Source: Ostrinia nubilalis (lineage: Eukaryota; Arthropoda; Insecta; Lepidoptera; Crambidae). From it: a stretch of 64,000 nt of DNA. The first letter of the stretch is position 1, and the number at the start of each line of letters is the position of its first letter. Under the pieces are notes generated by a model. That model saw only the letters and a program-made list of their open reading frames with translations. It searched no databases and was not told the DNA's origin. The stretch is from NCBI RefSeq assembly GCF_963855985.1, contig NC_087098.1:13350501-13414500 (forward strand). The letters are read 5' to 3'. Positions 46,816 through 58,774 of this stretch are shown one piece after another. Both the position numbers and the translations under genes were made by a program.

Positions 46816-47531
46816 GTTACTTTCGCATTTATAATATTAGTTGGGATGTATGTTAACTAGACAGTTACCTAATAGACGTTAGGTTAGGTACTCGTGCCTC
46901 CTCGTAAAGTTTATTCAAGTCGGTATATGTAAGAAATTTAAAAAATTATTAAAAAGGTTTTTTTGTTCATAAAAAAAATATTTATTTATTTATTTAAGGA
47001 CAGCTAACAAGACATACACAATTAACTGGAAAAAACATTGAAAACAATATGTGTTTATAGTGTAGCCTTAATTAAAAGCTGCCACGACATGTGCATAGAT
47101 TGCGTGGAAGCGTAGGTAGTATCGACTAAAGTAAAAAAAATATTTATTTATCGTAATTTTGCTATTTAGACTTATGTTCTTTAGAAAACAAGTGATTCAA
47201 TTGTAGCTCCAGATTTTTATTGTTATTTATCCTTAAAGTAGGTACACGCGACTTTATGACTTTTTTTATGATTATTAGTAAATATTAATTATGAAAGAAG
47301 ATTTTATTTTTTGTTTATTTCCTTACCAAAATAAGTGGTACTAAATTCTAATATTGATTGTTGTGCAAAAAAGTAGTTATATTAGATTTAAAAAACCTGT
47401 GTTTTTATTAAATTTCAACCGATTTCAGCAGTTTTCATTAAAAGACTCGAGACCCGAGAAAACTCGAGACTTTGGCCTCGAGAATTCTCGAAACTCGAGA
47501 AAAAAAATAGGTCGAGAAATCAGAAACCCTA
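46299..47531. mobile_element. hAT element (inner), TAGGGTTTCTG ends
   Basis: Ends TAGGGTTTCTG and CAGAAACCCTA with the duplication GTCGCGAG (46291-46298, 47532-47539). Subterminal CTCGAGAA repeats on both sides look like transposase-binding repeats. A (GACA)n repeat is inserted within it. Confidence 0.88.
46589..46847 (+). mobile_element. Lepidoptera repeat ending in (GACA)n, second copy
   Basis: Almost identical to 23202-23447, with a longer (GACA) run. It lies inside the inner hAT, making three levels of insertion. Confidence 0.85.
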
Positions 47532-47662
47532 GTCGCGAGCGAACATTGAGTGGGCCCTGCCATCCAACAACGGGCGAAATGTTCTACAGGTGGGTCCCGA
47601 GTTTGGGAACTTGTACTAGATGAGTCGTAGCCCAGACAACTTTGGGAACCACTCAGCTAGAC

Positions 47663-48033
47663 CTAAGTAGGTGACTGTGTCCTGATCTACTTATTCTATT
47701 CATATTCTCAGTTTGGCCCTAAGGTTAACTGGAGGAGAATGCCAAATGGCATTAAGTTCACCCGTATGTAAGTGTTTGAAACTAATGCATTAGGTTTTAT
47801 TAAGTAAATAAATGTTTTACTAAATAAGGCGTCTCTACCCACAGATCTATGACCTACTAATTCATCTATGATTCTTTGACGCGGTGGCGAGAATAACTGC
47901 TGAAATAGCTAGCAGCTAATCGGTATAGATAACTACTTAGAAAGCTCTATTATTAAAGCATAGAATAAAGTTACCTATTGTGGGTGAATTCATTAGAACA
48001 AATTACTTAAAGACTTGTTGCAAAATCGCTTAC
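47663..48033. other. AT-rich, nothing recognised
   Basis: No coding signal. If the exon at 48034-48147 is real, this is the start of its intron 1. Confidence 0.35.
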
Positions 48034-48147
48034 CTGCCTAACTTGATGTGTCGCACGCACGTCGGTGGACTGCTTCTCTACCGAATCCAAGATTGGTCCC
48101 CAAGACGAACTGACATTAGAATGGGTTGATTTATGTTTTGAAGACAT
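48034..48147 (-). CDS. Orphan first coding exon
   Basis: The minus strand encodes 38 codons from an ATG preceded by an in-frame TAG three codons upstream: MSSKHKSTHSNVSSSWGPIL, DSVEKQSTDVRATHQVRQ. It ends exactly at a strong donor, CAG|GTAAGC, in phase 0. The composition is protein-like (Ser, Thr, Lys, Glu, one Trp) and unlike the surrounding repeats. I do not recognise the protein, and I found no partner exon in the 3.7 kb down to MMS19. The rest could lie in a long intron overlapping MMS19, be very short, or be lost. Confidence 0.5.
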
Positions 48148-48344
48148 ATAAATCTACCCGCAAAATTTTATTACTCCATAAGCGTCGTTAAATTCAAGTT
48201 TTATAGGCAGTTAAATGAGTTTGACTATCTTTATAACTACCTATAACATGGCTAGTTAATATTATATTCGGGAATTCAGAATTCACAATAAACCTTTTAT
48301 ACTCGATGGAAAACATAAGATATGGAAAATTATTGTGATTCGTT

Positions 48345-48605
48345 CGTTCGTTTCAGTCAAATGACGTCCACTGCTGGACAAAGGCCTCCTCCAAGGTTTT
48401 CCACAAAGCACGGTCCTGCGCTGCCCGCATCCAGGCTCTTCCCGCGACCTTTACCAGATCGTCGGTCCACCTAGTAGGAGGCCTGCCCACGCTACGTCTT
48501 CCAGCCCGTGGTCGCCACCATAGAGAAAAGTAATACATGGTCGCCACTCGAGAACTTTTCTGCCCCAACGGCCATCTTCTCTACGAACTATGTGCCCCGC
48601 CCACT
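48345..48605 (-). mobile_element. RTE 3' end, best-preserved minus-strand copy
   Basis: Encodes GRRSVGRPPTRWTDDLVKVA, then MRAAQDRALWKTLEEAFVQQ and WTSFD, with a 35-bp internal duplication near 48510-48550. Only the C-terminus remains. Confidence 0.85.
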
Positions 48606-49322
48606 GCCACTTGATATTGTGATTAACTTATGGTTAAGTTTAATTAAAGACTAAACTAGGGCATTAAGGTAGGACTTTTAACAGAACAATGAGTCGCTCT
48701 ATGAAATGTTCTAGTATTCACGAATCACGAATCATTGCACAGCATAATAAAATATTATCAGTACTTTAGAAAATCTAAACCCTTTAGGTACTTGCAAAAC
48801 TATGATAATTATTATTAGAGTCTACAGCAATATCAGATGCATTTTGATGTGAAAGCTGACACAATTCCAAAGTACTCATACATAAGATCTCCCACATCCC
48901 GTCCAAGAGTGGGTAAACATTTTAAATGTAATCTCTACTTGTATATCTTGGGGTATGCAAATTTTAATTGAATCATCAGCACGAAGGATTTGCGAGTAAG
49001 CCGCGACGCTGGTAATGACCACGCATTACCGTCTGGGACGCTTCGGACCGGGACGTGTTTTGGGACAGAATGTAGATTGTTTGATGTGGAATAAAACTTA
49101 AGTAATGGTGTAGAAATCTGGTATAACACAAAGTTCGATTTAGAGCGGAGTTAGAGTAGAATCTGAAAAAATTGGCGCATGAAACTTGAAAATTTAAATT
49201 CGTTAACTTGAATTAGAAAACTAAAGCTCATAGGTAGGTACATTACTTATTGCAGCTATCGCTCTGCCTATGGCTACTTACTTATTAACTAGGTATCATT
49301 TGTTCACCTATTAAGGAGGTAG
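48606..49322. other. AT-rich, nothing recognised
   Basis: Short frames only. No repeat boundaries were found by eye. Confidence 0.35.
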
Positions 49323-49444
49323 GTACAGTCAGCGTCAAATAGATCGTGACACCAAAGTGGCACCATATTCCAAATTGTAACAAAGACGTGTTGCGAACTT
49401 ATTGGCTACTTTGGGTGTCACGACCTATTTGAGGCTGACTGTAC
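49323..49444. mobile_element. Short palindromic MITE (TACAGTCAGC)
   Basis: TACAGTCAGCGTCAAATAGA at the left pairs with the right end (complement TACAGTCAGCCTCAAATAGG). The flanking TA suggests a mariner-type duplication. Confidence 0.75.
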
Positions 49445-49746
49445 AAATAACTTAGCCTTGGATAACTTGCCTTTATAAAGAAGAAGATAAATACTTAATG
49501 TAGGTACCTACCTAGTATACTAAATGAAGGCTGTATCTGAAGTTCTGAACGCAATAGATCATAATACTCGTTCAAAAACCTCCACCAAGGGGCTTGTCTA
49601 AAGTCTACACCGTAGTGCGGGTAGAATACAAATGCCTCGAGCCATATGAGCGGTAAATACATAGATCTGACATGTTGAAGTGGGTAGGTATGCTTTGTGA
49701 AAATGACGCTTTGTAATTCTTTGATTATTCTGAGATGAGATGATGA

Positions 49747-49889
49747 CAGACTAAATACAAATGAGTAGGTCATCTTCATAGAAACGCACCGAGCGCGGTT
49801 TGTATGAGAGCGCGCGCCAATACGTATGCGGCGCGCACGCACACACTGACAAAATTCAGTGCACCATTAACTTATTTGTATTTACTCTG
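49747..49889. mobile_element. MITE of the 10765-11014 family, deleted inside
   Basis: The left arm is as in 10765-11014 (AAATACAAATGAGTAGGTCA); most of the right arm is missing, leaving TTATTTGTATTTACTCTG. Flanked by ATGATGA (8 bp if the adjoining G counts). Confidence 0.8.
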
Positions 49890-50297
49890 ATGATGACGAT
49901 CAAATGAAGTTAAACTAAATTATTATTATTTTGGCCAGATAGATAAATGCGTGTCAATAATGCAGCACAATGCTTCTTACACGTAAAAAGTATTCGTTTG
50001 ACTCTATCGATATAAACGAGATAACTAAGTACTTAGGTAAGTAATTACTTATTTACTTTTAAACTTAAGAGTATCTAGCTAGTAGATACCTACCTATATA
50101 CGAGTAATGGTATTTGCTATATTTACATCTATTATTACAAATGAAGTCAGTTTTTGCTAAGTCAGTATACCTTCCAACATTAACCCGCGCCATCAAGCTG
50201 GAAACTTAATAAACGCTTACTCCTAACTCTAAGTTCAAAATTAGGTATCCTTTATTAGCCTGAGGTACTTTGCAACTTGCAACTAAGAACAGTAGCT
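49890..50297. other. AT-rich, nothing recognised
   Basis: No coding signal and no clear repeat. Confidence 0.3.
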
Positions 50298-50692
50298 AAA
50301 GCTTCAACCAAACCAACGCGTGCAACTGTGCACGATGGCGATGGCGATAGCGATCAGCGTGTATGAATTTGTAGCGATGAGTTCACATCAACGCGTCCTC
50401 TCATTGGCCGATGCACGCGCAGTGATCGCCATCGCTGACGCGATCTGAGTCTTCCAGTGACTTGGCCCACTTTTAGCTTGGTCCACGGGTCGCTGAATTG
50501 AATTATTAAATATTTTTTCTTCCAGTAACTGGACCCACCGTAAAATTAAACACCAAATCAACAAAAATCTTCTAATCTTAGAGTGGGCCCATCTGCTGAA
50601 AAAATATTTATGAATTGAATCCAACGACTTGGCCCGTGGACCAAGTTAATGGGCCAAGTCATTGGAAGACTCGTTGGTTTGGCTGAAGCTTT
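50298..50692. mobile_element. MITE with a palindromic MITE inside
   Basis: Outer ends TAAAGCTTCAACCAAACCAA and the complement of the right end agree over about 22 bp. An inner inverted pair, GAGTCTTCCAGTGACTTGGC at 50448 and its near-complement ending at 50672, marks a second element. The outer family shares CCAAACCAACG with 19598-19714. Confidence 0.7.
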
Positions 50693-50916
50693 ATTGCGTG
50701 TCTTATTCGGCAGTTACACTCTGATTAGCTGCCTGGGGACCAATCGGCGGACGCGCGACCGTGTGCGCTCGTCCTCGTAATACAAATCTTATTTTATGAG
50801 GTTTACAAAATTAAACTTTCTATATTTACACAGGGTGGGTTTTTCAGAATAAGTATAATATGATGTTGTAGCAATGGTAGCGTATAATGTTTAGTGATCT
50901 AAAAAATATTATTTAC

Positions 50917-51116
50917 TAGCTAACCCGGCGAACTCTGTTCCGCCTTAAAGGCAATAACTAAATTATCGCAATTTTTCCTTATTTGCTCACCGTTTAGACC
51001 TACCCTGGACTACGACAAACATTTTAAAACCAAAATCAGCTCAATCGGCCCAGCCGTTCTCGAGTTTTAATCAGACTAACGAACAGCAATTCATTTTTAT
51101 TTATATAGATAGATAT
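50917..51116 (+). mobile_element. Lepidoptera interspersed repeat, diverged
   Basis: Starts ACTAGCTAACCCGGCGAACT and ends with AAATCAGCTCAATCGGCCCA, then a (ATAGATAG) run. Same general plan (CTAGC head, 'AAATCGGT'-like block, short microsatellite tail) as the (GACA)n repeats, but a different subfamily. Confidence 0.6.
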
Positions 51117-51182
51117 AGATAGATTATTAAAAAATATCTACAAAAAGAAGTGTGTTCGGTACGGATCATAAAAATAAATTAA

Positions 51183-51353
51183 CGCCCGTATTCACAAACG
51201 ATACTTGCTTAAGTGAAGCAGCAAATTGAACGCACAGCGTTGAATAGAGCTCTACCCCTAGTACCTAATAGGGGTACTGTGATAGGTTCATGTGTGACCC
51301 TGTGTGTTCACGCGCACTGTGAGACCTCATAGTAATGTTTGTGAATACGGGCG
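51183..51353 (-). mobile_element. MITE with CGCCCGTATTCA termini, copy 2
   Basis: Reverse-oriented copy of 5219-5373, with a short extra block (GTACCTAATAGGGGTAC) near the middle. Confidence 0.8.
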
Positions 51354-51360
51354 TACTTAC

Positions 51361-51452
51361 TTTTCCCTCCTCCTTAAAAGAAAATTAAACTGTCTCACAT
51401 TTTCACATATTAAGAGATAGGTTTCGTAACTTAAACCAACGTATAGAAAATT
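51361..51452 (+). repeat. Direct repeat, copy 1 of 2
   Basis: About 80 bp (GAAAATTAAACTGTCTCACA to CGTATAGAAAATTCTC) is repeated without visible change at 52301-52377, about 0.9 kb downstream. A recent local duplication. No element ends recognised. Confidence 0.75.
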
Positions 51453-51644
51453 CTCCCGTAAGCCTTATAGATGTAATTCACGGTCACAAATTAAAGGTCA
51501 TCTTCAGTCTACCTACAGACAAGTAGCCGTTATAACTTATGAACTCGTTTGTGTCCAATTAAACATAATCGTTATTGCTCCCCGTAACGAAAGTCTAGAT
51601 CCAGCCCTAGTTCATTATCATTCCGATAGCCCGAGTGTGGTGTT

Positions 51645-51780
51645 AATATAAATAGTTATCATGGGACTTATCTGTAGACACGCTCGCGTGCCTCCCGCAT
51701 ACAAATATCGCACTTATGTTTACTGGAGACTGGAGTAATAGGAGTAGAATACAGTGAGCTCTCTCTCGTGAGGACACTAC
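51645..51780 (+). promoter_or_regulatory. Possible TATA promoter and 5' non-coding exon
   Basis: TATAAATA at about 51645 is followed about 130 bp later by a good donor, GGTAAGTAAGG (51780). Between them the sequence is GC-richer than its surroundings. This could be a transcription start with a 5' UTR exon of a gene beyond this window. One motif plus one splice-site-like string can occur by chance. Confidence 0.2.
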
Positions 51781-51854
51781 GGTAAGTAAGGGAGCAGAAC
51801 CAACGATTTTCCGTAAAAAAACATCTTATGATTTAATTTGGTTTCAATAGACTT

Positions 51855-52000
51855 ACCTAGGTGCACTACCCACAAGGTGGATCGAAGACTTCACAAAGGT
51901 AGCACGAAGGCGCTAGATGCAGGCCGTTACCAACAGGTCATTATGGAGATCATTGGGGGAGGCTTATGTTCAGCAGTGGACGTCCTATGGCTGAAATGAT
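51855..52000 (+). mobile_element. RTE 3' end
   Basis: Has the GGTGGATCGAAGACTTCACA and GCAGTGGACGTCCTATGGCT blocks of the RTE tail. Degraded. Confidence 0.65.
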
Positions 52001-52379
52001 GATAAGACTTACCTAGTAAGTAAGGAAATATTAGGGTGGTCTTTTACGCGCATGACACGACTTTGCTACCGCTTTTATTCATGATGCAGTCAGTGAGGTT
52101 GCTTATTGGACGCTTGAACACTGACATCATGGAGCAGGATGCCTAGTTTTTCCTTTTTTCTAGTCCACAACAAGGAAGCTCTTGGCCTGTATCTCACCTG
52201 ATAGAAAGTTATAATCAGGCCTTCTGCGGGGTTGTATGTTCTTTTTAATTCACCAAGAGACTACTTTTCCCTCCTCCACTGCGCACTTACGTCCCTGCGA
52301 AGAAAATTAAACTGTCTCACATTTTCACATATTAAGAGATAGGTTTCGTAACTTAAACCAACGTATAGAAAATTCTCTT

Positions 52380-53335
52380 TGTAATAAGGAATGTAAATTT
52401 ACTGCCTACGGATTTTAATTAACTAACAGTTATTTAGGGAGAGATTTTAGCAAGGCTGCTTATTTGGAATGCCGTTGAAAATTGCTTACGTCTTACGCAT
52501 ATTATTATATTATCTATGCTAGGTAGTTTGTTTTATTTTGTTATCTTTTAAATTGAAAGCAGATTTGTTAGTGAATAGTATTTTAAGTTTTGTTTTGCGT
52601 TAATTTACCTACTAAATTATGATCCACCTGTTTTCAAGACTAAAAGTATTTTAATTTAAATGAATAGTACCTACCTACCTAAGTAAATATTATTTTCAGT
52701 ACTCGAGTTTAATGGAATTTCGTTTCACCGCTAAAAATACTTACATGATTCCTAGAATACCCGCTGATATTAAAAGATGAGTAATTGGAGATTTTCTCAC
52801 AATTTTCCTATTAACTTTCACGTGTAAGCAGAAAAACAACTTTATTAACGATTAGCGAGAGAAAGATTATTGATTTTCATGAACCCTTTCAGATATAGGT
52901 AGAGTTATTTTTATTAAATTGATGTTGCATCTTATTTCGTGTCATTAAAGCTCAAAATAATTATGAACAAATAGGTAACACAAAACCGGTTGCCGACATT
53001 AACTTACCAAATCGCATGGAGCTTAATTCCTATTAAAAAATAATTTGACCAAACCAATGCTCACAGAGTCACCAAGAATGGCTCGTCTGATTTGGCTGAT
53101 TTTGGTTTTTCGTAACAGAGAGGGCGAGGTTTTTACAAAATAATGTTTTGGAAAATGCGCAAAACATGTCGTTTTTCATGAAAATAAGCTTTTCGACTGT
53201 CGGATCAACTACTAGTTGAGTTCAAACGATTTCCCATTTTTTGTCGTTTAAGCCAGCAAAAAGTATCATACAACATCGTTATCATACACATCCTGACTTC
53301 GCTACACAAACTCTGCGTAACACAACCGCGTAAGG
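52380..53335. other. AT-rich, nothing recognised
   Basis: Short frames only. Confidence 0.3.
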
Positions 53336-53735
53336 CATGGTTTCCACCAAAGAAGAACGTTGCGGAGAAGAGTCGGGCGGACGAATTTTTCATACAATTT
53401 GACAGTGGGAAAGAAAATAAATAGAATATGAAATGGAATAGATGTGGAAATAATGAAATGTCATTGGTTTTTAAAACACTTCTCTGCTCCGCTCCGGCTT
53501 GGTGGAAACCATTTTTTTTTCGTCAGGAAAATACATTGATTTGTATACCCTCCAGCCGCGGGGGCACTTAGTGGGTTATGTGGGGTTCTCCCTGCCAGAA
53601 GGGCAGGGCCTACCCACTAAAAACCTGACGCGTGACGTTGCCCTCGGTAGCCATACGAGTCGGGAACGCGGGACATCACTATTGGCGTTTTGCCTCAAGC
53701 ATTCGTCCGCGTTCGGCTTGGTGGAAACCAGGCCT
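53336..53735. mobile_element. MITE with GGTTTCCACCAA ends, interrupted
   Basis: TGGTTTCCACCAAAG at the left; its complement TTGGTGGAAACCA occurs at 53500-53513 and again at 53720-53732. The second end follows about 200 bp of unrelated GC-rich sequence (53545-53710, Gly/Pro-rich frame), so either two copies share an end or something was inserted. Confidence 0.5.
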
Positions 53736-53759
53736 TATGTAGCCAACACGACGTGAAAC

Positions 53760-56700
53760 CTGTGCTTCGGGGACATCAAAGTGTCATCATTTACCTATTA
53801 GCAACTCCGACAGTAATTAAGCGTTGATTACGCGTTGTGCCGCATTAATATTGTAAGTAGGCAGTAATGCCAGTAATGCTAATAAATGGGACTTCTGAGT
53901 TATGCGATAGAGATGTCTCATCACTGAATTGATATAATTAATTGTACTCATGATACTTACATCATAATTAGTTACAGCTCCTGTAAGAAAATTATGTTTT
54001 CATAGAATATGGTATGGTAGAGTAAAACTAAGCATTTTAATGGTTTTTAGAGTTATCGTTATAACCAAAGGTCGTCAAATGCTGAGAAAGGCCTCCCCCG
54101 AGCATTTCCTTAACGACGCATTCACGTGCTTTCGTGAGGTTCCGTGGGTGTTAGAGATTATATGATTAGATAAAAATTAATCAAGTAAAGATACTAATTA
54201 AATCACAATAAACTGTAACGTACCTTCAAAAGTGGTACCTAACGTATCAAGATCGTAAACAATACACAAAATAGAAAACCAATTTGAGATCGAAGCGATA
54301 TAAATATCCACAACCATTACAACATAATACACACACATTACAAAATGCGCGAGTCTTCCTTTTACACACACATGAGTATGTAAGTATTTATGTAGTACAC
54401 AAACGAATGAGCAGCTTTGTACATTTCACGAAGTGCTAACTAGTTATTTTACAGAGTTTACCCAGGGTTTACATCAACCGATTGCTAATTCAAGATATCA
54501 TTATAATACAGAATGAATTAAAATATACTTTTTAGCCATTAACTTAAATATAAAAGTTGTTATCTTTATGGTAAAGTTATAGAATAAGTGTGTATCTTAC
54601 GTTCTCGTGATATTCTACCCGTTTTTATATTTGCCTTTTCCTATTAAATAAAAATAAAACTTGTTAAGTTCAAATAAAGGCTTTTTGATAATGCAAAAAA
54701 AACTGTAATAAGTATTTTGAAGTAGGTACAAACTCTTAATCAATCACCGATGGAGGTTGTAAATTCGAAATGTTCGTCTCTACTGTGATCTTGATACAGG
54801 TTTTTAACTAGCAAAATTCCATTCAAAACTGTGTCGGATCGCAACCGAATCGTATGATGTCTTACCTCTTCATCCAAAGGCCTAGTTTTGCCGAGCCAAT
54901 GAATAGATGGGTTACGTACTTGGTCACCATGGCTTCCTCTCAGCTGCGTCAAGCAAAGGGAATCTTAGTTTATTTTTAAAATGTTTCTTCTTGAAATAGA
55001 TCTAATAAAATTAATGTTAGTGCTTCTGACCCCACTGAGGGCAAATGGTAATGTGGAATACGAGATTTTAAACATTAATTCATGGACGAATTTGCTTGTA
55101 TACCTATTCATAGTTAAATAACGTTGCTATAATATGTATACTTATTTATTTAATTTACACATTTTACTGGTTTCAAAGTTATAAAACCCATTTCGGGAGG
55201 CCTTTGTCCAACAGTGGACTGAAACGAACGAACTTAATTCAAACTCAATACCTACCTATTTAGAAGCACATTAATTACGCACATAATATGAAATTAATTA
55301 GGCAAATGAATGAAATGAAATGAAAGAGAGACCAGGATGTCTTTTACCGTGTTGCTGACTGATTTATTATTGAGTACATGATATTTGGAGATTCCTATAT
55401 TGGATTGTATTGTCAGATATGCGTAGATAATATCTACTGAACGAGTAGCATATTTGCTAAGGACTAGTCAGGTGCAGAAAATAAAATAATATTTATATAC
55501 CTCCTTTAGACTTTGCTCCTTAGCGTCGTTCTGGCATAATCGGATATGAACCCAGGTCTGCTAACGAAGTGGGGTCAGCCTGAAAGCACCGACCACACGG
55601 TGGCAGCCTCCCTGTAATAAAGAAAATCCCCTTTTCATTGTTCTTTATGCGTCTGCCGGCACGCAATATCGTTAATGGTCACAGCTTTACGCGGCCACTG
55701 TCTTCGGCGAGTTAAAAAAAAAGTAAAAATTGATTTTGACTTTGATTTTGAAAAGTATTTTATTTGGCAACAAAATGTTTACAAACAGTCTGTTCTTCTG
55801 GCGGCTACTGCACTAAGGTGTGCTTGGATCGCGGCAACCATAAGTAACACAGTTTCTTGCTAAACATTATTTCAGTCACTATAAGTTTTATAAACAATTT
55901 TTAACTATGTATTTTCTCAAATCTACCGCAAACAAGACAAGTTTTTGCGCTCCGTCGATTAACTTGTTCTAACTGCTGCAGCTCCTAAGCAGGATCTAAA
56001 TCTTGGCTTCTAATAAGATCTTATTAGTTAAAGCCAAATTAGTTTCAACTGGACCAGCAACAAATTATCAGAAAAAAAATAGGAGTAGTTAGTTCGAAAT
56101 TAAGAATCGGCTATCAAATTGTGTGGAATCATAAAGCCATGGTAGCGTTGGATTTAGGATATTAGTAGTAGCACAGAATAATAATAAGTACTACCACAGA
56201 ATAATAATAAGTACTACGTACAGAAGTTTTACTTCGCGAAGGTGTTTAAAAAAATGTATGCTCAATGTCATTTACAATATGGTGTAATTTAGCCTGTCTC
56301 AAGAGTCAAGCACCATTTTATTGACAAACGTCAGTGATCGGCACTGCGCCGAAGCTATAGAGCTGACTTCGGTAAAATGATGTGACGTGAGTAACATAAT
56401 ATTATTTACCTCTCAGTATCTTGAGGCAACTTAAAAAAGTACATTCTGTGTTTTTATTATTATTTAGGTAGTTAAATACTGCACAGTATTTAGTACACCA
56501 TTTTCTTTATTTTCTTCCATCATACACAAGAATACGCGTGCGTGAGTCAATGTTCGCTCGTATGTGAGGCCTTGTCGAATGTAGGTGGGCCATCGTGCGT
56601 GTTTTGTTTTCGATGTAAACTCGCGGAGATGAACAGGCCTGGTAGTAGTTGTTATTGTGAGAAACCTCAGTTAGATGAGACTTAAAACAATGAATATAAT

Positions 56701-58121
56701 GTTTCGGAGACAGGCGGCGGGTAGCGCTTGCCGGCGGTGTGTCGGTTCACACGCCATTGTCTGCGCCCGATGCCGCGACTGATGCCGGGCAGCCATAACG
56801 ATACAGCCTGATATCTCACGCGTCTATGCAGAATATAATGCATTGAGATGTTTCTAGTTTTCAGATACAGTATTATCAAGGAGCGATAATCTTATAAGAT
56901 AAGGAGCGTCAAATTAATGACGCTTTCTCCATCCTGTTTGGTACCCACATTAAAAAAGATATAGCAAAAAGTTGTCGATGATGACGCAAAATGCGAATAA
57001 TAAGTATGATATGTAAGCCATTTCCATTCTTGGCTGTTCAGTGTTCTTCTTCACATTATAAAAGATACAGCAAAAAGGTGCCGATGATGACGCAAAATCC
57101 GAATAATAAGAGTGATTCTGGAGTAGTTAATTAAGTATTCGAAGAAGGAAAGGTATTGTAGTGAATCATTTTTTTTTAAACATGATAGTGACTTTATCAT
57201 TTTTCCAAAATAATTTAAGTTTCCATTAAAAAAAACTAACTAGAATGTAAACTCTAGATTTTATTTTTGTATGGACGTCCTATAATGTATTTGTGTAGAT
57301 TGAGATGCGATACAACTTGATAGGTGAATCTAGCGAAGTACCGTCCCTAATCTGGTTTGAGAGTAATCCACGCTAGGGTTGTCAATGCACATGCGTGCAA
57401 CAGAATAAATTAAATTAATGTATTCTATTTCGAATTATTTTATAAATTCAATTCTTTTAATCGATGATAAAATCAATAAAATACATTAACAATAATATAA
57501 AAACAAATGTAATGAAAAAAAAATCTTCTATTTGCTGGGGATATGACAAAGATTTTTCAGACTTATGACTACTTTAAGCGTCTGATAACGGCTAAGTCCA
57601 CTTTGCTATTTAGCGGTTTGACTACAAGACTACATCCAACCCAAACACTCATTATTTTATTTTAAAATAGTAAAAGTAATTACTTTCATCATACAACTAT
57701 CCTATGATTTCGCTACGGGGCCCTTTGTTGATCCCGCACGCAGTAGCAACCATAATCCGTGCGTAGCAGAGCGTGACGCGTTTGCCACTACTACGGTGCT
57801 ACGATGCTACAGCGCTACGGTGCTACAGCGGTACCATGCTACAGCGCTACGGGTAATACCGGTAAATGCTCGCCATTCGTGACTGTAACGTTACCGTTAC
57901 TTCATTAGGAACCGAGATTAGCTTCAGCTTTTGTTAGCTTTAGTGAGCGTATGAATTGATTAGTACGTCAAATACGTCGCGATTACTAAGTAAGCAATGG
58001 AGTTGATGGGTACGTATAAGATTTTTTCTAGTACTTTTCATCAAAACATTATTTGCTCATAGGCACAGAGTTTTTTTTTGCAGTGGCCATAAACTATGAC
58101 TATAACAATCAACATTCATTA
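53760..58121. other. Long AT-rich region without a recognisable gene
   Basis: Contains small RTE tail fragments (about 54075-54125, minus; 55190-55230, plus), a 27-bp tandem duplication with ACAGAATAATAATAAGTACT (56170-56215), a ~65-bp direct repeat (56946-57009 and 57051-57113, sharing GATGATGACGCAAAAT) and a degenerate GCTACAGCGCTACGG repeat (57785-57855). I see no exon I would defend. Confidence 0.45.
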
Positions 58122-58124
58122 TTA

Positions 58125-58245
58125 GGCTGAGTTGCACCACCTAACTTTAACGGTAACAATAACTATATAAACTGGTGCTTTTTGTATGGAGTTTGACAGA
58201 TTTTTGACGTTTGTTAAAGGTAAAGTAAGATGGTGCAACCCAGCC
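58125..58245. mobile_element. Harbinger-like MITE with TTA duplication
   Basis: GGCTGAGTTGCACCACCTAA at the left and the complement GGCTGGGTTGCACCATCTTA at the right; TTA on both sides (58122-58124, 58246-58248). A second copy is at 61270-61388. About 120 bp, no coding. Confidence 0.8.
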
Positions 58246-58741
58246 TTAGCCTTTTCTGTATCTTAATTGTTACACTAATCGATCATTTCCTAAATTATAT
58301 TTTTTTACTATTTAGCTTTTAAATTGTATGCTTGATGCAATTTTAATGAGCAATTCGAAATGAAATATTCTTCAATGAAATGTTCCACATATCTCGAACG
58401 TTTTAAAAGCCATATTATTCTTGTGCTGACTTAAGAAAACACCTCTATTTTCCTTTTAAAGAAGTCTCGCGAATTTAGTTCAAAATAAATCGGCATTCGT
58501 AGAAACTGCACTAATGTTTCCAAAGCTAACATATTTAACGGGATAACTTCCAACGTTATTTTAGTAAGAGGTAAATTCAATTTCTGTATTTTTTATTATA
58601 ATCTGATGAAAACTGTGTTTACATCATATACGAGTATTATTTAATTGTCCAAAAAGACTATTATGTATATAATGACTAGGCACTTTATTATAAATCGATA
58701 AAAATGGCACCGCATTTATTTACGACAAGCCAGACATACAA

Positions 58742-58743
58742 AT

Positions 58744-58774
<31 letters not shown>

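Larger units (their letters stand above)
46271..47654. mobile_element. hAT element (outer of a nested pair)
   Basis: Ends CAGGGTTTCCCAAACT and TTTGGGAACCACTC, with the 8-bp duplication AGCTAGAC (46263-46270, 47655-47662). Most of its length is a second hAT inserted after GGGTCGCGAG. No transposase. Confidence 0.88.
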
